Positions 11,531 through 23,874 are shown, counted from the first letter of the stretch. The stretch: DNA of 64,000 bases from Locusta migratoria (GCA_026315105.1 CM048745.1:762483869-762547868), one strand, 5' to 3'. The notes: generated by a model not told the origin, from the sequence alone. Made by a program: numbers and translations.

Positions 11531-11749
11531 TCACGTCGTAAACACACTCGAATATGCTGTTATTAGTTTCCTCACATAATTCGGACTTACAGTTTGAAGT
11601 TTTTAATGTACATAACACTATTTCACTTTTCAATAACTTTTCGTAGGTTTGTTTGCAAATTGGAGCTAATTATTGCCGACCTCTCTGCGATAAAGTAAGT
11701 GAAAGCGACATATGAGAAGTTGGCTGCATGTAGCAGTATGCAAGCAGAT

Positions 11750-11838
11750 CCTCTGGTAGCTCAGTTGGTAGAGCGGTGGACTGTAGTGGAAGGTTCACAG
11801 ATATCCATAGGTCGCTGGTTCAAATCCGGCCCAGAGGA
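11750..11838 (+). tRNA. tRNA-Tyr-GTA: tRNA-Tyr (GTA), unit 17
   Basis: Consensus. Confidence 0.97.
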
Positions 11839-12166
11839 CTCTTTTTCTAAACGGAGGAGCAAAGATGCCCCAGAATGTGGCTGCTGAAGAAAACAGTTCT
11901 CTTTGTCGTAAGGTTTTAAAACAAAGCAGATTTTTTGCTCCTCTCGTAACATATACTTTTTAATGCTGGCTTTTTACTGCTTATCAAGAAAAAACTGCTT
12001 TACGTCACAGGCAATATTAGTGTAATTCGCTATAACGGCCACACACCCACATTACATCTTTTTACGAAGGCCATGTTTTGCATGAATCTATAAATTATTT
12101 TCCCTTACATGTACTGCTAATTGCATGACGAGAAAGCTTTTCCTATTGAAAATTTTATCTAAACAA

Positions 12167-12238
12167 AGGTTCCACCGAGATTCGAACTCGGATCGCTGGA
12201 TTCAGAGTCCAGAGTGCTAACCGTTACACCATGGAGCC
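12167..12238 (-). tRNA. tRNA-Gln-CTG: tRNA-Gln (CTG), unit 18, acceptor-stem mismatch
   Basis: Plus-strand A to G at 12236 changes T3 to C3, giving a C-A mismatch in the acceptor stem. Possibly impaired. Confidence 0.9.
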
Positions 12239-12457
12239 TCACGTCGTAGACACACTCGAATATGCTGTTATTAGTTTCCTCACATAATTCGGACTTACAG
12301 TTTGAAGTTTTTAATGTACATAACACTATTTCACTTTTCAATAACTTTTCGTAGGTTTGTTTGCAAATTGGAGCTAATTATTGCCGACCTCTCTGCGATA
12401 AAGTAAGTGAAAGCGACATATGAGAAGTTGGCTGCATGTAGCAGTATGCAAGCAGAT

Positions 12458-12546
12458 CCTCTGGTAGCTCAGTTGGTAGAGCGGTGGACTGTAGTGGAAG
12501 GTTCACAGATATCCATAGGTCGCTGGTTCAAATCCGGCCCAGAGGA
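12458..12546 (+). tRNA. tRNA-Tyr-GTA: tRNA-Tyr (GTA), unit 18
   Basis: Consensus. Confidence 0.97.
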
Positions 12547-12874
12547 CTCTTTTTCTAAACGGAGGAGCAAAGATGCCCCAGAATGTGGCTGCTGAAGAAA
12601 ACAGTTCTCTTTGTCGTAAGGTTTTAAAACAAAGCAGATTTTTTGCTCCTCTCGTAACATATACTTTTTAATGCTGGCTTTTTACTGCTTATCAAGAAAA
12701 AACTGCTTTACGTCACAGGCAATATTAGTGTAATTCGCTATAACGGCCACACACCCACATTACATCTTTTTACGAAGGCCATGTTTTGCATGAATCTATA
12801 AATTATTTTCCCTTACATGTACTGCTAATTGCATGACGAGAAAGCTTTTCCTATTGAAAATTTTATCTAAACAA

Positions 12875-12946
12875 AGGTTCCACCGAGATTCGAACTCGGA
12901 TCGCTGGATTCAGAGTCCAGAGTGCTAACCGTTACACCATGGAACC
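12875..12946 (-). tRNA. tRNA-Gln-CTG: tRNA-Gln (CTG), unit 19
   Basis: Consensus. Confidence 0.97.
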
Positions 12947-13165
12947 TCACGTCGTAGACACACTCGAATATGCTGTTATTAGTTTCCTCACATAATTCGG
13001 ACTTACAGTTTGAAGTTTTTAATGTACATAACACTATTTCACTTTTCAATAACTTTTCGTAGGTTTGTTTGCAAATTGGAGCTAATTATTGCCGACCTCT
13101 CTGCGATAAAGTAAGTGAAAGCGACATATGAGAAGTTGGCTGCATGTAGCAGTATGCAAGCAGAT

Positions 13166-13254
13166 CCTCTGGTAGCTCAGTTGGTAGAGCGGTGGACTGT
13201 AGTGGAAGGTTCACAGATATCCATAGGTCGCTGGTTCAAATCCGGCCCAGAGGA
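13166..13254 (+). tRNA. tRNA-Tyr-GTA: tRNA-Tyr (GTA), unit 19
   Basis: Consensus. Confidence 0.97.
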
Positions 13255-13582
13255 CTCTTTTTCTAAACGGAGGAGCAAAGATGCCCCAGAATGTGGCTGC
13301 TGAAGAAAACAGTTCTCTTTGTCGTAAGGTTTTAAAACAAAGCAGATTTTTTGCTCCTCTCGTAACATATACTTTTTAATGCTGGCTTTTTACTGCTTAT
13401 CAAGAAAAAACTGCTTTACGTCACAGGCAATATTAGTGTAATTCGCTATAACGGCCACACACCCACATTACATCTTTTTACGAAGGCCATGTTTTGCATG
13501 AATCTATAAATTATTTTCCCTTACATGTACTGCTAATTGCATGACGAGAAAGCTTTTCCTATTGAAAATTTTATCTAAACAA

Positions 13583-13654
13583 AGGTTCCACCGAGATTCG
13601 AACTCGGATCGCTGGATTCAGAGTCCAGAGTGCTAACCGTTACACCATGGAACC
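13583..13654 (-). tRNA. tRNA-Gln-CTG: tRNA-Gln (CTG), unit 20
   Basis: Consensus; the following intergenic region carries right-block markers. Confidence 0.97.
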
Positions 13655-13873
13655 TCACGTCCTAGACACACTCGAATATGCTGTTATTAGTTTCCTCACA
13701 TAATTCGGACTTACAGTTTGAAGTTTTTAATGTACATAACACTATTTCACTTTTCAATAACTTTTCGTAGGTTTGTTTGCAAATTGCAGCTAATTATTGC
13801 CGACCTCTCTGCGATAAAGTAAGTGAAAGCGACATATGAGAAGTTGGCTGCATGTAGCAGTATGCAAGCAGAT

Positions 13874-13962
13874 CCTCTGGTAGCTCAGTTGGTAGAGCGG
13901 TGGACTGTAGTGGAAGGTTCACAGATATCCATAGGTCGCTGGTTCAAATCCGGCCCAGAGGA
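13874..13962 (+). tRNA. tRNA-Tyr-GTA: tRNA-Tyr (GTA), unit 20
   Basis: Consensus. Confidence 0.97.
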
Positions 13963-14290
13963 CTCTTTTTCTAAACGGAGGAGCAAAGATGCCCCAGAAT
14001 GTGGCTGCTGAAGAAAACAGTTCTCTTTGTCGTAAGGTTTTAAAACAAAGCAGATTTTTTGCTCCTCTCGTAACATATACTTTTTAATGCTGGCTTTTTA
14101 CTGCTTATCAAGAAAAAACTGCTTTACGTCACAGGCAATATTAGTGTAATTCGCTATAACGGCCACACACCCACATTACATCTTTTTACGAAGGCCATGT
14201 TTTGCATGAATCTATAAATTATTTTCCCTTACATGTACTGCTAATTGCATGACGAGAAAGCTTTTCCTATTGAAAATTTTATCTAAACAA

Positions 14291-14362
14291 AGGTTCCACC
14301 GAGATTCGAACTCGGATCGCTGGATTCAGAGTCCAGAGTGCTAACCGTTACACCATGGAACC
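14291..14362 (-). tRNA. tRNA-Gln-CTG: tRNA-Gln (CTG), unit 21
   Basis: Consensus. Confidence 0.97.
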
Positions 14363-14581
14363 TCACGTCGTAGACACACTCGAATATGCTGTTATTAGTT
14401 TCCTCACATAATTCGGACTTACAGTTTGAAGTTTCTAATGTACATAACACTATTTCACTTTTCAATAACTTTTCGTAGGTTTGTTTGCAAATTGGAGCTA
14501 ATTATTGCCGACCTCTCTGCGATAAAGTAAGTGAAAGCGACATATGAGAAGTTGGCTGCATGTAGCAGTATGCAAGCAGAT

Positions 14582-14670
14582 CCTCTGGTAGCTCAGTTGG
14601 TAGAGCGGTGGACTGTAGTGGAAGGTTCACAGATATCCATAGGTCGCTGGTTCAAATCCGGCCCAGAGGA
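14582..14670 (+). tRNA. tRNA-Tyr-GTA: tRNA-Tyr (GTA), unit 21
   Basis: Consensus. Confidence 0.97.
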
Positions 14671-14998
14671 CTCTTTTTCTAAACGGAGGAGCAAAGATGC
14701 CCCAGAATGTGGCTGCTGAAGAAAACAGTTCTCTTTGTCGTAAGGTTTTAAAACAAAGCAGATTTTTTGCTCCTCTCGTAACATATACTTTTTAATGCTG
14801 GCTTTTTACTGCTTATCAAGAAAAAACTGCTTTACGTCACAGGCAATATTAGTGTAATTCGCTATAACGGCCACACACCCACATTACATCTTTTTACGAA
14901 GGCCATGTTTTGCATGAATCTATAAATTATTTTCCCTTACATGTACTGCTAATTGCATGACGAGAAAGCTTTTCCTATTGAAAATTTTATCTAAACAA

Positions 14999-15070
14999 AG
15001 GTTCCACCGAGATTCGAACTCGGATCGCTGGATTCAGAGTCCAGAGTGCTAACCGTTACACCATGGAACC
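14999..15070 (-). tRNA. tRNA-Gln-CTG: tRNA-Gln (CTG), unit 22
   Basis: Consensus. Confidence 0.97.
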
Positions 15071-15289
15071 TCACGTCGTAGACACACTCGAACATGCTGT
15101 TATTAGTTTCCTCACATAATTCGGACTTACAGTTTGAAGTTTTTAATGTACATAACACTATTTCACTTTTCAATAACTTTTCGTAGGTTTGTTTGCAAAT
15201 TGGAGCTAATTATTGCCGACCTCTCTGCGATAAAGTAAGTGAAAGCGACATATGAGAAGTTGGCTGCATGTAGCAGTATGCAAGCAGAT

Positions 15290-15378
15290 CCTCTGGTAGC
15301 TCAGTTGGTAGAGCGGTGGACTGTAGTGGAAGGTTCACAGATATCCATAGGTCGCTGGTTCAAATCCGGCCCAGAGGA
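15290..15378 (+). tRNA. tRNA-Tyr-GTA: tRNA-Tyr (GTA), unit 22
   Basis: Consensus. Confidence 0.97.
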
Positions 15379-15706
15379 CTCTTTTTCTAAACGGAGGAGC
15401 AAAGATGCCCCAGAATGTGGCTGCTGAAGAAAACAGTTCTCTTTGTCGTAAGGTTTTAAAACAAAGCAGATTTTTTGCTCCTCTCGTAACATATACTTTT
15501 TAATGCTGGCTTTTTACTGCTTATCAAGAAAAAACTGCTTTACGTCACAGGCAATATTAGTGTAATTCGCTATAACGGCCACACACCCACATTACATCTT
15601 TTTACGAAGGCCATGTTTTGCATGAATCTATAAATTATTTTCCCTTACATGTACTGCTAATTGCATGACGAGAAAGCTTTTCCTATTGAAAATTTTATCT
15701 AAACAA

Positions 15707-15778
15707 AGGTTCCACCGAGATTCGAACTCGGATCGCTGGATTCAGAGTCCAGAGTGCTAACCGTTACACCATGGAACC
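15707..15778 (-). tRNA. tRNA-Gln-CTG: tRNA-Gln (CTG), unit 23
   Basis: Consensus. Confidence 0.97.
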
Positions 15779-15997
15779 TCACGTCGTAGACACACTCGAA
15801 TATGCTGTTATTAGTTTCCTCACATAATTCGGACTTACAGTTTGAAGTTTTTAATGTACATAACACTATTTCACTTTTCAATAACTTTTCGTAGGTTTGT
15901 TTGCAAATTGGAGCTAATTATTGCCGACCTCTCTGCGATAAAGTAAGTGAAAGCGACATATGAGAAGTTGGCTGCATGTAGCAGTATGCAAGCAGAT

Positions 15998-16086
15998 CCT
16001 CTGGTAGCTCAGTTGGTAGAGCGGTGGACTGTAGTGGAAGGTTCACAGATATCCATAGGTCGCTGGTTCAAATCCGGCCCAGAGGA
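15998..16086 (+). tRNA. tRNA-Tyr-GTA: tRNA-Tyr (GTA), unit 23
   Basis: Consensus. Confidence 0.97.
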
Positions 16087-16414
16087 CTCTTTTTCTAAAC
16101 GGAGGAGCAAAGATGCCCCAGAATGTGGCTGCTGAAGAAAACAGTTCTCTTTGTCGTAAGGTTTTAAAACAAAGCAGATTTTTTGCTCCTCTCGTAACAT
16201 ATACTTTTTAATGCTGGCTTTTTACTGCTTATCAAGAAAAAACTGCTTTACGTCACAGGCAATATTAGTGTAATTCGCTATAACGGCCACACACCCACAT
16301 TACATCTTTTTACGAAGGCCATGTTTTGCATGAATCTATAAATTATTTTCCCTTACATGTACTGCTAATTGCATGACGAGAAAGCTTTTCCTATTGAAAA
16401 TTTTATCTAAACAA

Positions 16415-16486
16415 AGGTTCCACCGAGATTCGAACTCGGATCGCTGGATTCAGAGTCCAGAGTGCTAACCGTTACACCATGGAACC
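16415..16486 (-). tRNA. tRNA-Gln-CTG: tRNA-Gln (CTG), unit 24
   Basis: Consensus. Confidence 0.97.
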
Positions 16487-16705
16487 TCACGTCGTAGACA
16501 CACTCGAATATGCTGTTATTAGTTTCCTCACATAATTCGGACTTACAGTTTGAAGTTTTTAATGTACATAACACTATTTCACTTTTCAATAACTTTTCGT
16601 AGGTTTGTTTGCAAATTGGAGCTAATTATTGCCGACCTCTCTGCGATAAAGTAAGTGAAAGCGACATATGAGAAGTTGGCTGCATGTAGCAGTATGCAAG
16701 CAGAT

Positions 16706-16794
16706 CCTCTGGTAGCTCAGTTGGTAGAGCGGTGGACTGTAGTGGAAGGTTCACAGATATCCATAGGTCGCTGGTTCAAATCCGGCCCAGAGGA
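16706..16794 (+). tRNA. tRNA-Tyr-GTA: tRNA-Tyr (GTA), unit 24
   Basis: Consensus. Confidence 0.97.
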
Positions 16795-17122
16795 CTCTTT
16801 TTCTAAACGGAGGAGCAAAGATGCCCCAGAATGTGGCTGCTGAAGAAAACAGTTCTCTTTGTCGTAAGGTTTTAAAACAAAGCAGATTTTTTGCTCCTCT
16901 CGTAACATATACTTTTTAATGCTGGCTTTTTACTGCTTATCAAGAAAAAACTGCTTTACGTCACAGGCAATATTAGTGTAATTCGCTATAACGGCCACAC
17001 ACCCACATTACATCTTTTTACGAAGGCCATGTTTTGCATGAATCTATAAATTATTTTCCCTTACATGTACTGCTAATTACATGACGAGAAAGCTTTTCCT
17101 ATTGAAAATTTTATCTAAACAA

Positions 17123-17194
17123 AGGTTCCACCGAGATTCGAACTCGGATCGCTGGATTCAGAGTCCAGAGTGCTAACCGTTACACCATGGAACC
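17123..17194 (-). tRNA. tRNA-Gln-CTG: tRNA-Gln (CTG), unit 25
   Basis: Consensus. Confidence 0.97.
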
Positions 17195-17413
17195 TCACGT
17201 CGTAGACACACTCGAATATGCTGTTATTAGTTTCCTCACATAATTCGGACTTACAGTTTGAAGTTTTTAATGTACATAACACTATTTCACTTTTCAATAA
17301 CTTTTCGTAGGTTTGTTTGCAAATTGGAGCTAATTATTGCCGACCTCTCTGCGATAAAGTAAGTGAAAGCGACATATGAGAAGTTGGCTGCATGTAGCAG
17401 TATGCAAGCAGAT

Positions 17414-17502
17414 CCTCTGGTAGCTCAGTTGGTAGAGCGGTGGACTGTAGTGGAAGGTTCACAGATATCCATAGGTCGCTGGTTCAAATCCGGCCCAGAG
17501 GA
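17414..17502 (+). tRNA. tRNA-Tyr-GTA: tRNA-Tyr (GTA), unit 25
   Basis: Consensus. Confidence 0.97.
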
Positions 17503-17830
17503 CTCTTTTTCTAAACGGAGGAGCAAAGATGCCCCAGAATGTGGCTGCTGAAGAAAACAGTTCTCTTTGTCGTAAGGTTTTAAAACAAAGCAGATTTTTT
17601 GCTCCTCTCGTAACATATACTTTTTAATGCTGGCTTTTTACTGCTTATCAAGAAAAAACTGCTTTACGTCACAGGCAATATTAGTGTAATTCGCTATAAC
17701 GGCCACACACCCACATTACATCTTTTTACGAAGGCCATGTTTTGCATGAATCTATAAATTATTTTCCCTTACATGTACTGCTAATTGCATGACGAGAAAG
17801 CTTTTCCTATTGAAAATTTTATCTAAACAA

Positions 17831-17902
17831 AGGTTCCACCGAGATTCGAACTCGGATCGCTGGATTCAGAGTCCAGAGTGCTAACCGTTACACCATGGAA
17901 CC
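17831..17902 (-). tRNA. tRNA-Gln-CTG: tRNA-Gln (CTG), unit 26
   Basis: Consensus. Confidence 0.97.
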
Positions 17903-18121
17903 TCACGTCGTAGACACACTCGAATATGCTGTTATTAGTTTCCTCACATAATTCGGACTTACAGTTTGAAGTTTTTAATGTACATAACACTATTTCACTT
18001 TTCAATAACTTTTCGTAGGTTTGTTTGCAAATTGGAGCTAATTATTGCCGACCTCTCTGCGATAAAGTAAGTGAAAGCGACATATGAGAAGTTGGCTGCA
18101 TGTAGCAGTATGCAAGCAGAT

Positions 18122-18210
18122 CCTCTGGTAGCTCAGTTGGTAGAGCGGTGGACTGTAGTGGAAGGTTCACAGATATCCATAGGTCGCTGGTTCAAATCCG
18201 GCCCAGAGGA
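18122..18210 (+). tRNA. tRNA-Tyr-GTA: tRNA-Tyr (GTA), unit 26
   Basis: Consensus. Confidence 0.97.
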
Positions 18211-18538
18211 CTCTTTTTCTAAACGGAGGAGCAAAGATGCCCCAGAATGTGGCTGCTGAAGAAAACAGTTCTCTTTGTCGTAAGGTTTTAAAACAAAGCA
18301 GATTTTTTGCTCCTCTCGTAACATATACTTTTTAATGCTGGCTTTTTACTGCTTATCAAGAAAAAACTGCTTTACGTCACAGGCAATATTAGTGTAATTC
18401 GCTATAACGGCCACACACCCACATTACATCTTTTTACGAAGGCCATGTTTTGCATGAATCTATAAATTATTTTCCCTTACATGTACTGCTAATTGCATGA
18501 CGAGAAAGCTTTTCCTATTGAAAATTTTATCTAAACAA

Positions 18539-18610
18539 AGGTTCCACCGAGATTCGAACTCGGATCGCTGGATTCAGAGTCCAGAGTGCTAACCGTTACA
18601 CCATGGAACC
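18539..18610 (-). tRNA. tRNA-Gln-CTG: tRNA-Gln (CTG), unit 27
   Basis: Consensus. Confidence 0.97.
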
Positions 18611-18829
18611 TCACGTCGTAGACACACTCGAATATGCTGTTATTAGTTTCCTCACATAATTCGGACTTACAGTTTGAAGTTTTTAATGTACATAACACTA
18701 TTTCACTTTTCAATAACTTTTCGTAGGTTTGTTTGCAAATTGGAGCTAATTATTGCCGACCTCTCTGCGATAAAGTAAGTGAAAGCGACATATGAGAAGT
18801 TGGCTGCATGTAGCAGTATGCAAGCAGAT

Positions 18830-18918
18830 CCTCTGGTAGCTCAGTTGGTAGAGCGGTGGACTGTAGTGGAAGGTTCACAGATATCCATAGGTCGCTGGTT
18901 CAAATCCGGCCCAGAGGA
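18830..18918 (+). tRNA. tRNA-Tyr-GTA: tRNA-Tyr (GTA), unit 27
   Basis: Consensus. Confidence 0.97.
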
Positions 18919-19246
18919 CTCTTTTTCTAAACGGAGGAGCAAAGATGCCCCAGAATGTGGCTGCTGAAGAAAACAGTTCTCTTTGTCGTAAGGTTTTAAA
19001 ACAAAGCAGATTTTTTGCTCCTCTCGTAACATATACTTTTTAATGCTGGCTTTTTACTGCTTATCAAGAAAAAACTGCTTTACGTCACAGGCAATATTAG
19101 TGTAATTCGCTATAACGGCCACACACCCACATTACATCTTTTTACGAAGGCCATGTTTTGCATGAATCTATAAATTATTTTCCCTTACATGTACTGCTAA
19201 TTGCATGACGAGAAAGCTTTTCCTATTGAAAATTTTATCTAAACAA

Positions 19247-19318
19247 AGGTTCCACCGAGATTCGAACTCGGATCGCTGGATTCAGAGTCCAGAGTGCTAA
19301 CCGTTACACCATGGAACC
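19247..19318 (-). tRNA. tRNA-Gln-CTG: tRNA-Gln (CTG), unit 28
   Basis: Consensus. Confidence 0.97.
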
Positions 19319-19537
19319 TCACGTCGTAGACACACTCGAATATGCTGTTATTAGTTTCCTCGCATAATTCGGACTTACAGTTTGAAGTTTTTAATGTACA
19401 TAACACTATTTCACTTTTCAATAACTTTTCGTAGGTTTGTTTGCAAATTGGAGCTAATTATTGCCGACCTCTCTGCGATAAAGTAAGTGAAAGCGACATA
19501 TGAGAAGTTGGCTGCATGTAGCAGTATGCAAGCAGAT

Positions 19538-19626
19538 CCTCTGGTAGCTCAGTTGGTAGAGCGGTGGACTGTAGTGGAAGGTTCACAGATATCCATAGGT
19601 CGCTGGTTCAAATCCGGCCCAGAGGA
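19538..19626 (+). tRNA. tRNA-Tyr-GTA: tRNA-Tyr (GTA), unit 28
   Basis: Consensus. Confidence 0.97.
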
Positions 19627-19954
19627 CTCTTTTTCTAAACGGAGGAGCAAAGATGCCCCAGAATGTGGCTGCTGAAGAAAACAGTTCTCTTTGTCGTAAG
19701 GTTTTAAAACAAAGCAGATTTTTTGCTCCTCTCGTAACATATACTTTTTAATGCTGGCTTTTTACTGCTTATCAAGAAAAAACTGCTTTACGTCACAGGC
19801 AATATTAGTGTAATTCGCTATAACGGCCACACACCCACATTACATCTTTTTACGAAGGCCATGTTTTGCATGAATCTATAAATTATTTTCCCTTACATGT
19901 ACTGCTAATTGCATGACGAGAAAGCTTTTCCTATTGAAAATTTTATCTAAACAA

Positions 19955-20026
19955 AGGTTCCACCGAGATTCGAACTCGGATCGCTGGATTCAGAGTCCAG
20001 AGTGCTAACCGTTACACCATGGAACC
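19955..20026 (-). tRNA. tRNA-Gln-CTG: tRNA-Gln (CTG), unit 29
   Basis: Consensus. Confidence 0.97.
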
Positions 20027-20245
20027 TCACGTCGTAGACACACTCGAATATGCTGTTATTAGTTTCCTCACATAATTCGGACTTACAGTTTGAAGTTTTT
20101 AATGTACATAACACTATTTCACTTTTCAATAACTTTTCGTAGGTTTGTTTGCAAATTGGAGCTAATTATTGCCGACCTCTCTGCGATAAAGTAAGTGAAA
20201 GCGACATATGAGAAGTTGGCTGCATGTAGCAGTATGCAAGCAGAT

Positions 20246-20334
20246 CCTCTGGTAGCTCAGTTGGTAGAGCGGTGGACTGTAGTGGAAGGTTCACAGATAT
20301 CCATAGGTCGCTGGTTCAAATCCGGCCCAGAGGA
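20246..20334 (+). tRNA. tRNA-Tyr-GTA: tRNA-Tyr (GTA), unit 29
   Basis: Consensus. Confidence 0.97.
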
Positions 20335-20662
20335 CTCTTTTTCTAAACGGAGGAGCAAAGATGCCCCAGAATGTGGCTGCTGAAGAAAACAGTTCTCTTT
20401 GTCGTAAGGTTTTAAAACAAAGCAGATTTTTTGCTCCTCTCGTAACATATACTTTTTAATGCTGGCTTTTTACTGCTTATCAAGAAAAAACTGCTTTACG
20501 TCACAGGCAATATTAGTGTAATTCGCTATAACGGCCACACACCCACATTACATCTTTTTACGAAGGCCATGTTTTGCATGAATCTATAAATTATTTTCCC
20601 TTACATGTACTGCTAATTGCATGACGAGAAAGCTTTTCCTATTGAAAATTTTATCTAAACAA

Positions 20663-20734
20663 AGGTTCCACCGAGATTCGAACTCGGATCGCTGGATTCA
20701 GAGTCCAGAGTGCTAACCGTTACACCATGGAACC
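20663..20734 (-). tRNA. tRNA-Gln-CTG: tRNA-Gln (CTG), unit 30
   Basis: Consensus. Confidence 0.97.
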
Positions 20735-20953
20735 TCACGTCGTAGACACACTCGAATATGCTGTTATTAGTTTCCTCACATAATTCGGACTTACAGTTTG
20801 AAGTTTTTAATGTACATAACACTATTTCACTTTTCAATAACTTTTCGTAGGTTTGTTTGCAAATTGGAGCTAATTATTGCCGACCTCTCTGCGATAAAGT
20901 AAGTGAAAGCGACATATGAGAAGTTGGCTGCATGTAGCAGTATGCAAGCAGAT

Positions 20954-21042
20954 CCTCTGGTAGCTCAGTTGGTAGAGCGGTGGACTGTAGTGGAAGGTTC
21001 ACAGATATCCATAGGTCGCTGGTTCAAATCCGGCCCAGAGGA
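20954..21042 (+). tRNA. tRNA-Tyr-GTA: tRNA-Tyr (GTA), unit 30
   Basis: Consensus; last unit with the CAAGCAG 5' flank. Confidence 0.97.
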
Positions 21043-21370
21043 CTCTTTTTCTAAACGGAGGAGCAAAGATGCCCCAGAATGTGGCTGCTGAAGAAAACAG
21101 TTCTCTTTGTCGTAAGGTTTTAAAACAAAGCAGATTTTTTGCTCCTCTCGTAACATATACTTTTTAATGCTGGCTTTTTACTGCTTATCAAGAAAAAACT
21201 GCTTTACGTCACAGGCAATATTAGTGTAATTCGCTATAACGGCCACACACCCACATTACATCTTTTTACGAAGGCCATGTTTTGCATGAATCTATAAATT
21301 ATTTTCCCTTACATGTACTGCTAATTGCATGACGAGAAAGCTTTTGCTATTGAAAATTTTATCTAAACAA

Positions 21371-21442
21371 AGGTTCCACCGAGATTCGAACTCGGATCGC
21401 TGGATTCAGAGTCCAGAGTGCTAACCGTTACACCATGGAACC
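21371..21442 (-). tRNA. tRNA-Gln-CTG: tRNA-Gln (CTG), unit 31
   Basis: Consensus. Confidence 0.97.
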
Positions 21443-21661
21443 TCACGTCCTAGACACACTCGAATATGCTGTTATTAGTTTCCTCACATAATTCGGACTT
21501 ACAGTTTGAAGTTTTTAATGTACATAACACTATTTCACTTTTCAATAACTTTTCGTAGGTTTGTTTGCAAATTGGAGCTAATTATTACCGACCTCTCTGC
21601 GATAAAGTAAATGAAAGCGACATATGAGAAGTTGGCTGCATGTAGCAGTATGCGAGCAGAT

Positions 21662-21750
21662 CCTCTGGTAGCTCAGTTGGTAGAGCGGTGGACTGTAGTG
21701 GAAGGTTCACAGATATCCATAGGTCGCTGGTTCAAATCCGGCCCAGAGGA
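21662..21750 (+). tRNA. tRNA-Tyr-GTA: tRNA-Tyr (GTA), unit 31
   Basis: Consensus; first unit with the CGAGCAG 5' flank. Confidence 0.97.
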
Positions 21751-22078
21751 CTCTTTTTCTAAACGGAGGAGCAAAGATGCCCCAGAATGTGGCTGCTGAA
21801 GAAAACAGTTCTCTTTGTCGTAAGGTTTTAAAACAAAGCAGATTTTTTGCTCCTCTCGTAACATATACTTTTTAATGCTAGCTTTTTACTGCTTTTCAAG
21901 AAAAAACTGCTTTACGTCACAGGCAATATTAGTGTAATTCGCTATAACGGCCACACACCCACATTACATCTTTTTACGAAGGCCATGTTTTGCATGAATC
22001 TATAAATTATTTTCCCTTACATGTACTGCTAATTGCATGACGAGAAAGCTTTTCCTATTGAAAATTTTATCTAAACAA

Positions 22079-22150
22079 AGGTTCCACCGAGATTCGAACT
22101 CGGATCGCTGGATTCAGAGTCCAGAGTGCTAACCGTTACACCATGGAACC
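22079..22150 (-). tRNA. tRNA-Gln-CTG: tRNA-Gln (CTG), unit 32
   Basis: Consensus. Confidence 0.97.
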
Positions 22151-22369
22151 TCACGTCCTAGACACACTCGAATATGCTGTTATTAGTTTCCTCACATAAT
22201 TCGGACTTACAGTTTGAAGTTTTTAATGTACATAACACTATTTCACTTTTCAATAACTTTTCGTAGGTTTGTTTGCAAATTGGAGCTAATTATTGCCGAC
22301 CTCTCTGCGATAAAGTAAGTGAAAGCGACATATGAGAAGTTGGCTGCATGTAGCAGTATGCGAGCAGAT

Positions 22370-22458
22370 CCTCTGGTAGCTCAGTTGGTAGAGCGGTGGA
22401 CTGTAGTGGAAGGTTCACAGATATCCATAGGTCGCTGGTTCAAATCCGGCCCAGAGGA
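22370..22458 (+). tRNA. tRNA-Tyr-GTA: tRNA-Tyr (GTA), unit 32
   Basis: Consensus. Confidence 0.97.
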
Positions 22459-22786
22459 CTCTTTTTCTAAACGGAGGAGCAAAGATGCCCCAGAATGTGG
22501 CTGCTGAAGAAAACAGTTCTCTTTGTCGTAAGGTTTTAAAACAAAGCAGATTTTTTGCTCCTCTCGTAACATATACTTTTTAATGCTGGATTTTTACTGC
22601 TTATCAAGAAAAAACTGCTTTACGTCACAGGCAATATTAGTGTAATTCGCTATAACGGCCACACACCCACATTACATCTTTTTACGAAGGCCATGTTTTG
22701 CATGAATCTATAAATTATTTTCCCTTACATGTACTGCTAATTGCATGACGAGAAAGCTTTTCCTATTGAAAATTTTATCTAAACAA

Positions 22787-22858
22787 AGGTTCCACCGAGA
22801 TTCGAACTCGGATCGCTGGATTCAGAGTCCAGAGTGCTAACCGTTACACCATGGAACC
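22787..22858 (-). tRNA. tRNA-Gln-CTG: tRNA-Gln (CTG), unit 33
   Basis: Consensus. Confidence 0.97.
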
Positions 22859-23077
22859 TCACGTCGTAGACACACTCGAATATGCTGTTATTAGTTTCCT
22901 CACATAATTCGGACTTACAGTTTGAAGTTTTTAATGTACATAACACTATTTCACTTTTCAATAACTTTTCGTAGGTTTGTTTGCAAATTGGAGCTAATTA
23001 TTGCCGACCTCTCTGCGATAAAGTAAGTGAAAGCGACATATGAGAAGTTGGCTGCATGTAGCAGTATGCGAGCAGAT

Positions 23078-23166
23078 CCTCTGGTAGCTCAGTTGGTAGA
23101 GCGGTGGACTGTAGTGGAAGGTTCACAGATATCCATAGGTTGCTGGTTCAAATCCGGCCCAGAGGA
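23078..23166 (+). tRNA. tRNA-Tyr-GTA: tRNA-Tyr (GTA), unit 33, C48T variant
   Basis: C to T at 23141, the base before the T-stem that normally forms the Levitt pair with G15. Also in units 34, 36 (3' part) and 45. Confidence 0.92.
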
Positions 23167-23494
23167 CTCTTTTTCTAAACGGAGGAGCAAAGATGCCCCA
23201 GAATGTGGCTGCTGAAGAAAACAGTTCTCTTTGTCGTAAGGTTTTAAAACAAAGCAGATTTTTTGCTCCTCTCGTAACATATACTTTTTAATGCTGGCTT
23301 TTTACTGCTTATCAAGAAAAAACTGCTTTACGTCACAGGCAATATTAGTGTAATTCGCTATAACGGCCACACACCCACATTACATCTTTTTACGAAGGCC
23401 ATGTTTTGCATGAATCTATAAATTATTTTCCCTTACATGTACTGCTAATTGCATGACGAGAAAGCTTTTGCTATTGAAAATTTTATCTAAACAA

Positions 23495-23566
23495 AGGTTC
23501 CACCGAGATTCGAACTCGGATCGCTGGATTCAGAGTCCAGAGTGCTAACCGTTACACCATGGAACC
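23495..23566 (-). tRNA. tRNA-Gln-CTG: tRNA-Gln (CTG), unit 34
   Basis: Consensus. Confidence 0.97.
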
Positions 23567-23785
23567 TCACGTCCTAGACACACTCGAATATGCTGTTATT
23601 AGTTTCCTCACATAATTCGGACTTACAGTTTGAAGTTTTTAATGTACATAACACTATTTCACTTTTCAATAACTTTTCGTAGGTTTGTTTGCAAATTGGA
23701 GCTAATTATTGCCGACCTCTCTGCGATAAAGTAAGTGAAAGCGACATATGAGAAGTTGGCTGCATGTAGCAGTATGCGAGCAGAT

Positions 23786-23874
23786 CCTCTGGTAGCTCAG
23801 TTGGTAGAGCGGTGGACTGTAGTGGAAGGTTCACAGATATCCATAGGTTGCTGGTTCAAATCCGGCCCAGAGGA
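23786..23874 (+). tRNA. tRNA-Tyr-GTA: tRNA-Tyr (GTA), unit 34, C48T variant
   Basis: C to T at 23849, as in unit 33. Confidence 0.92.
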
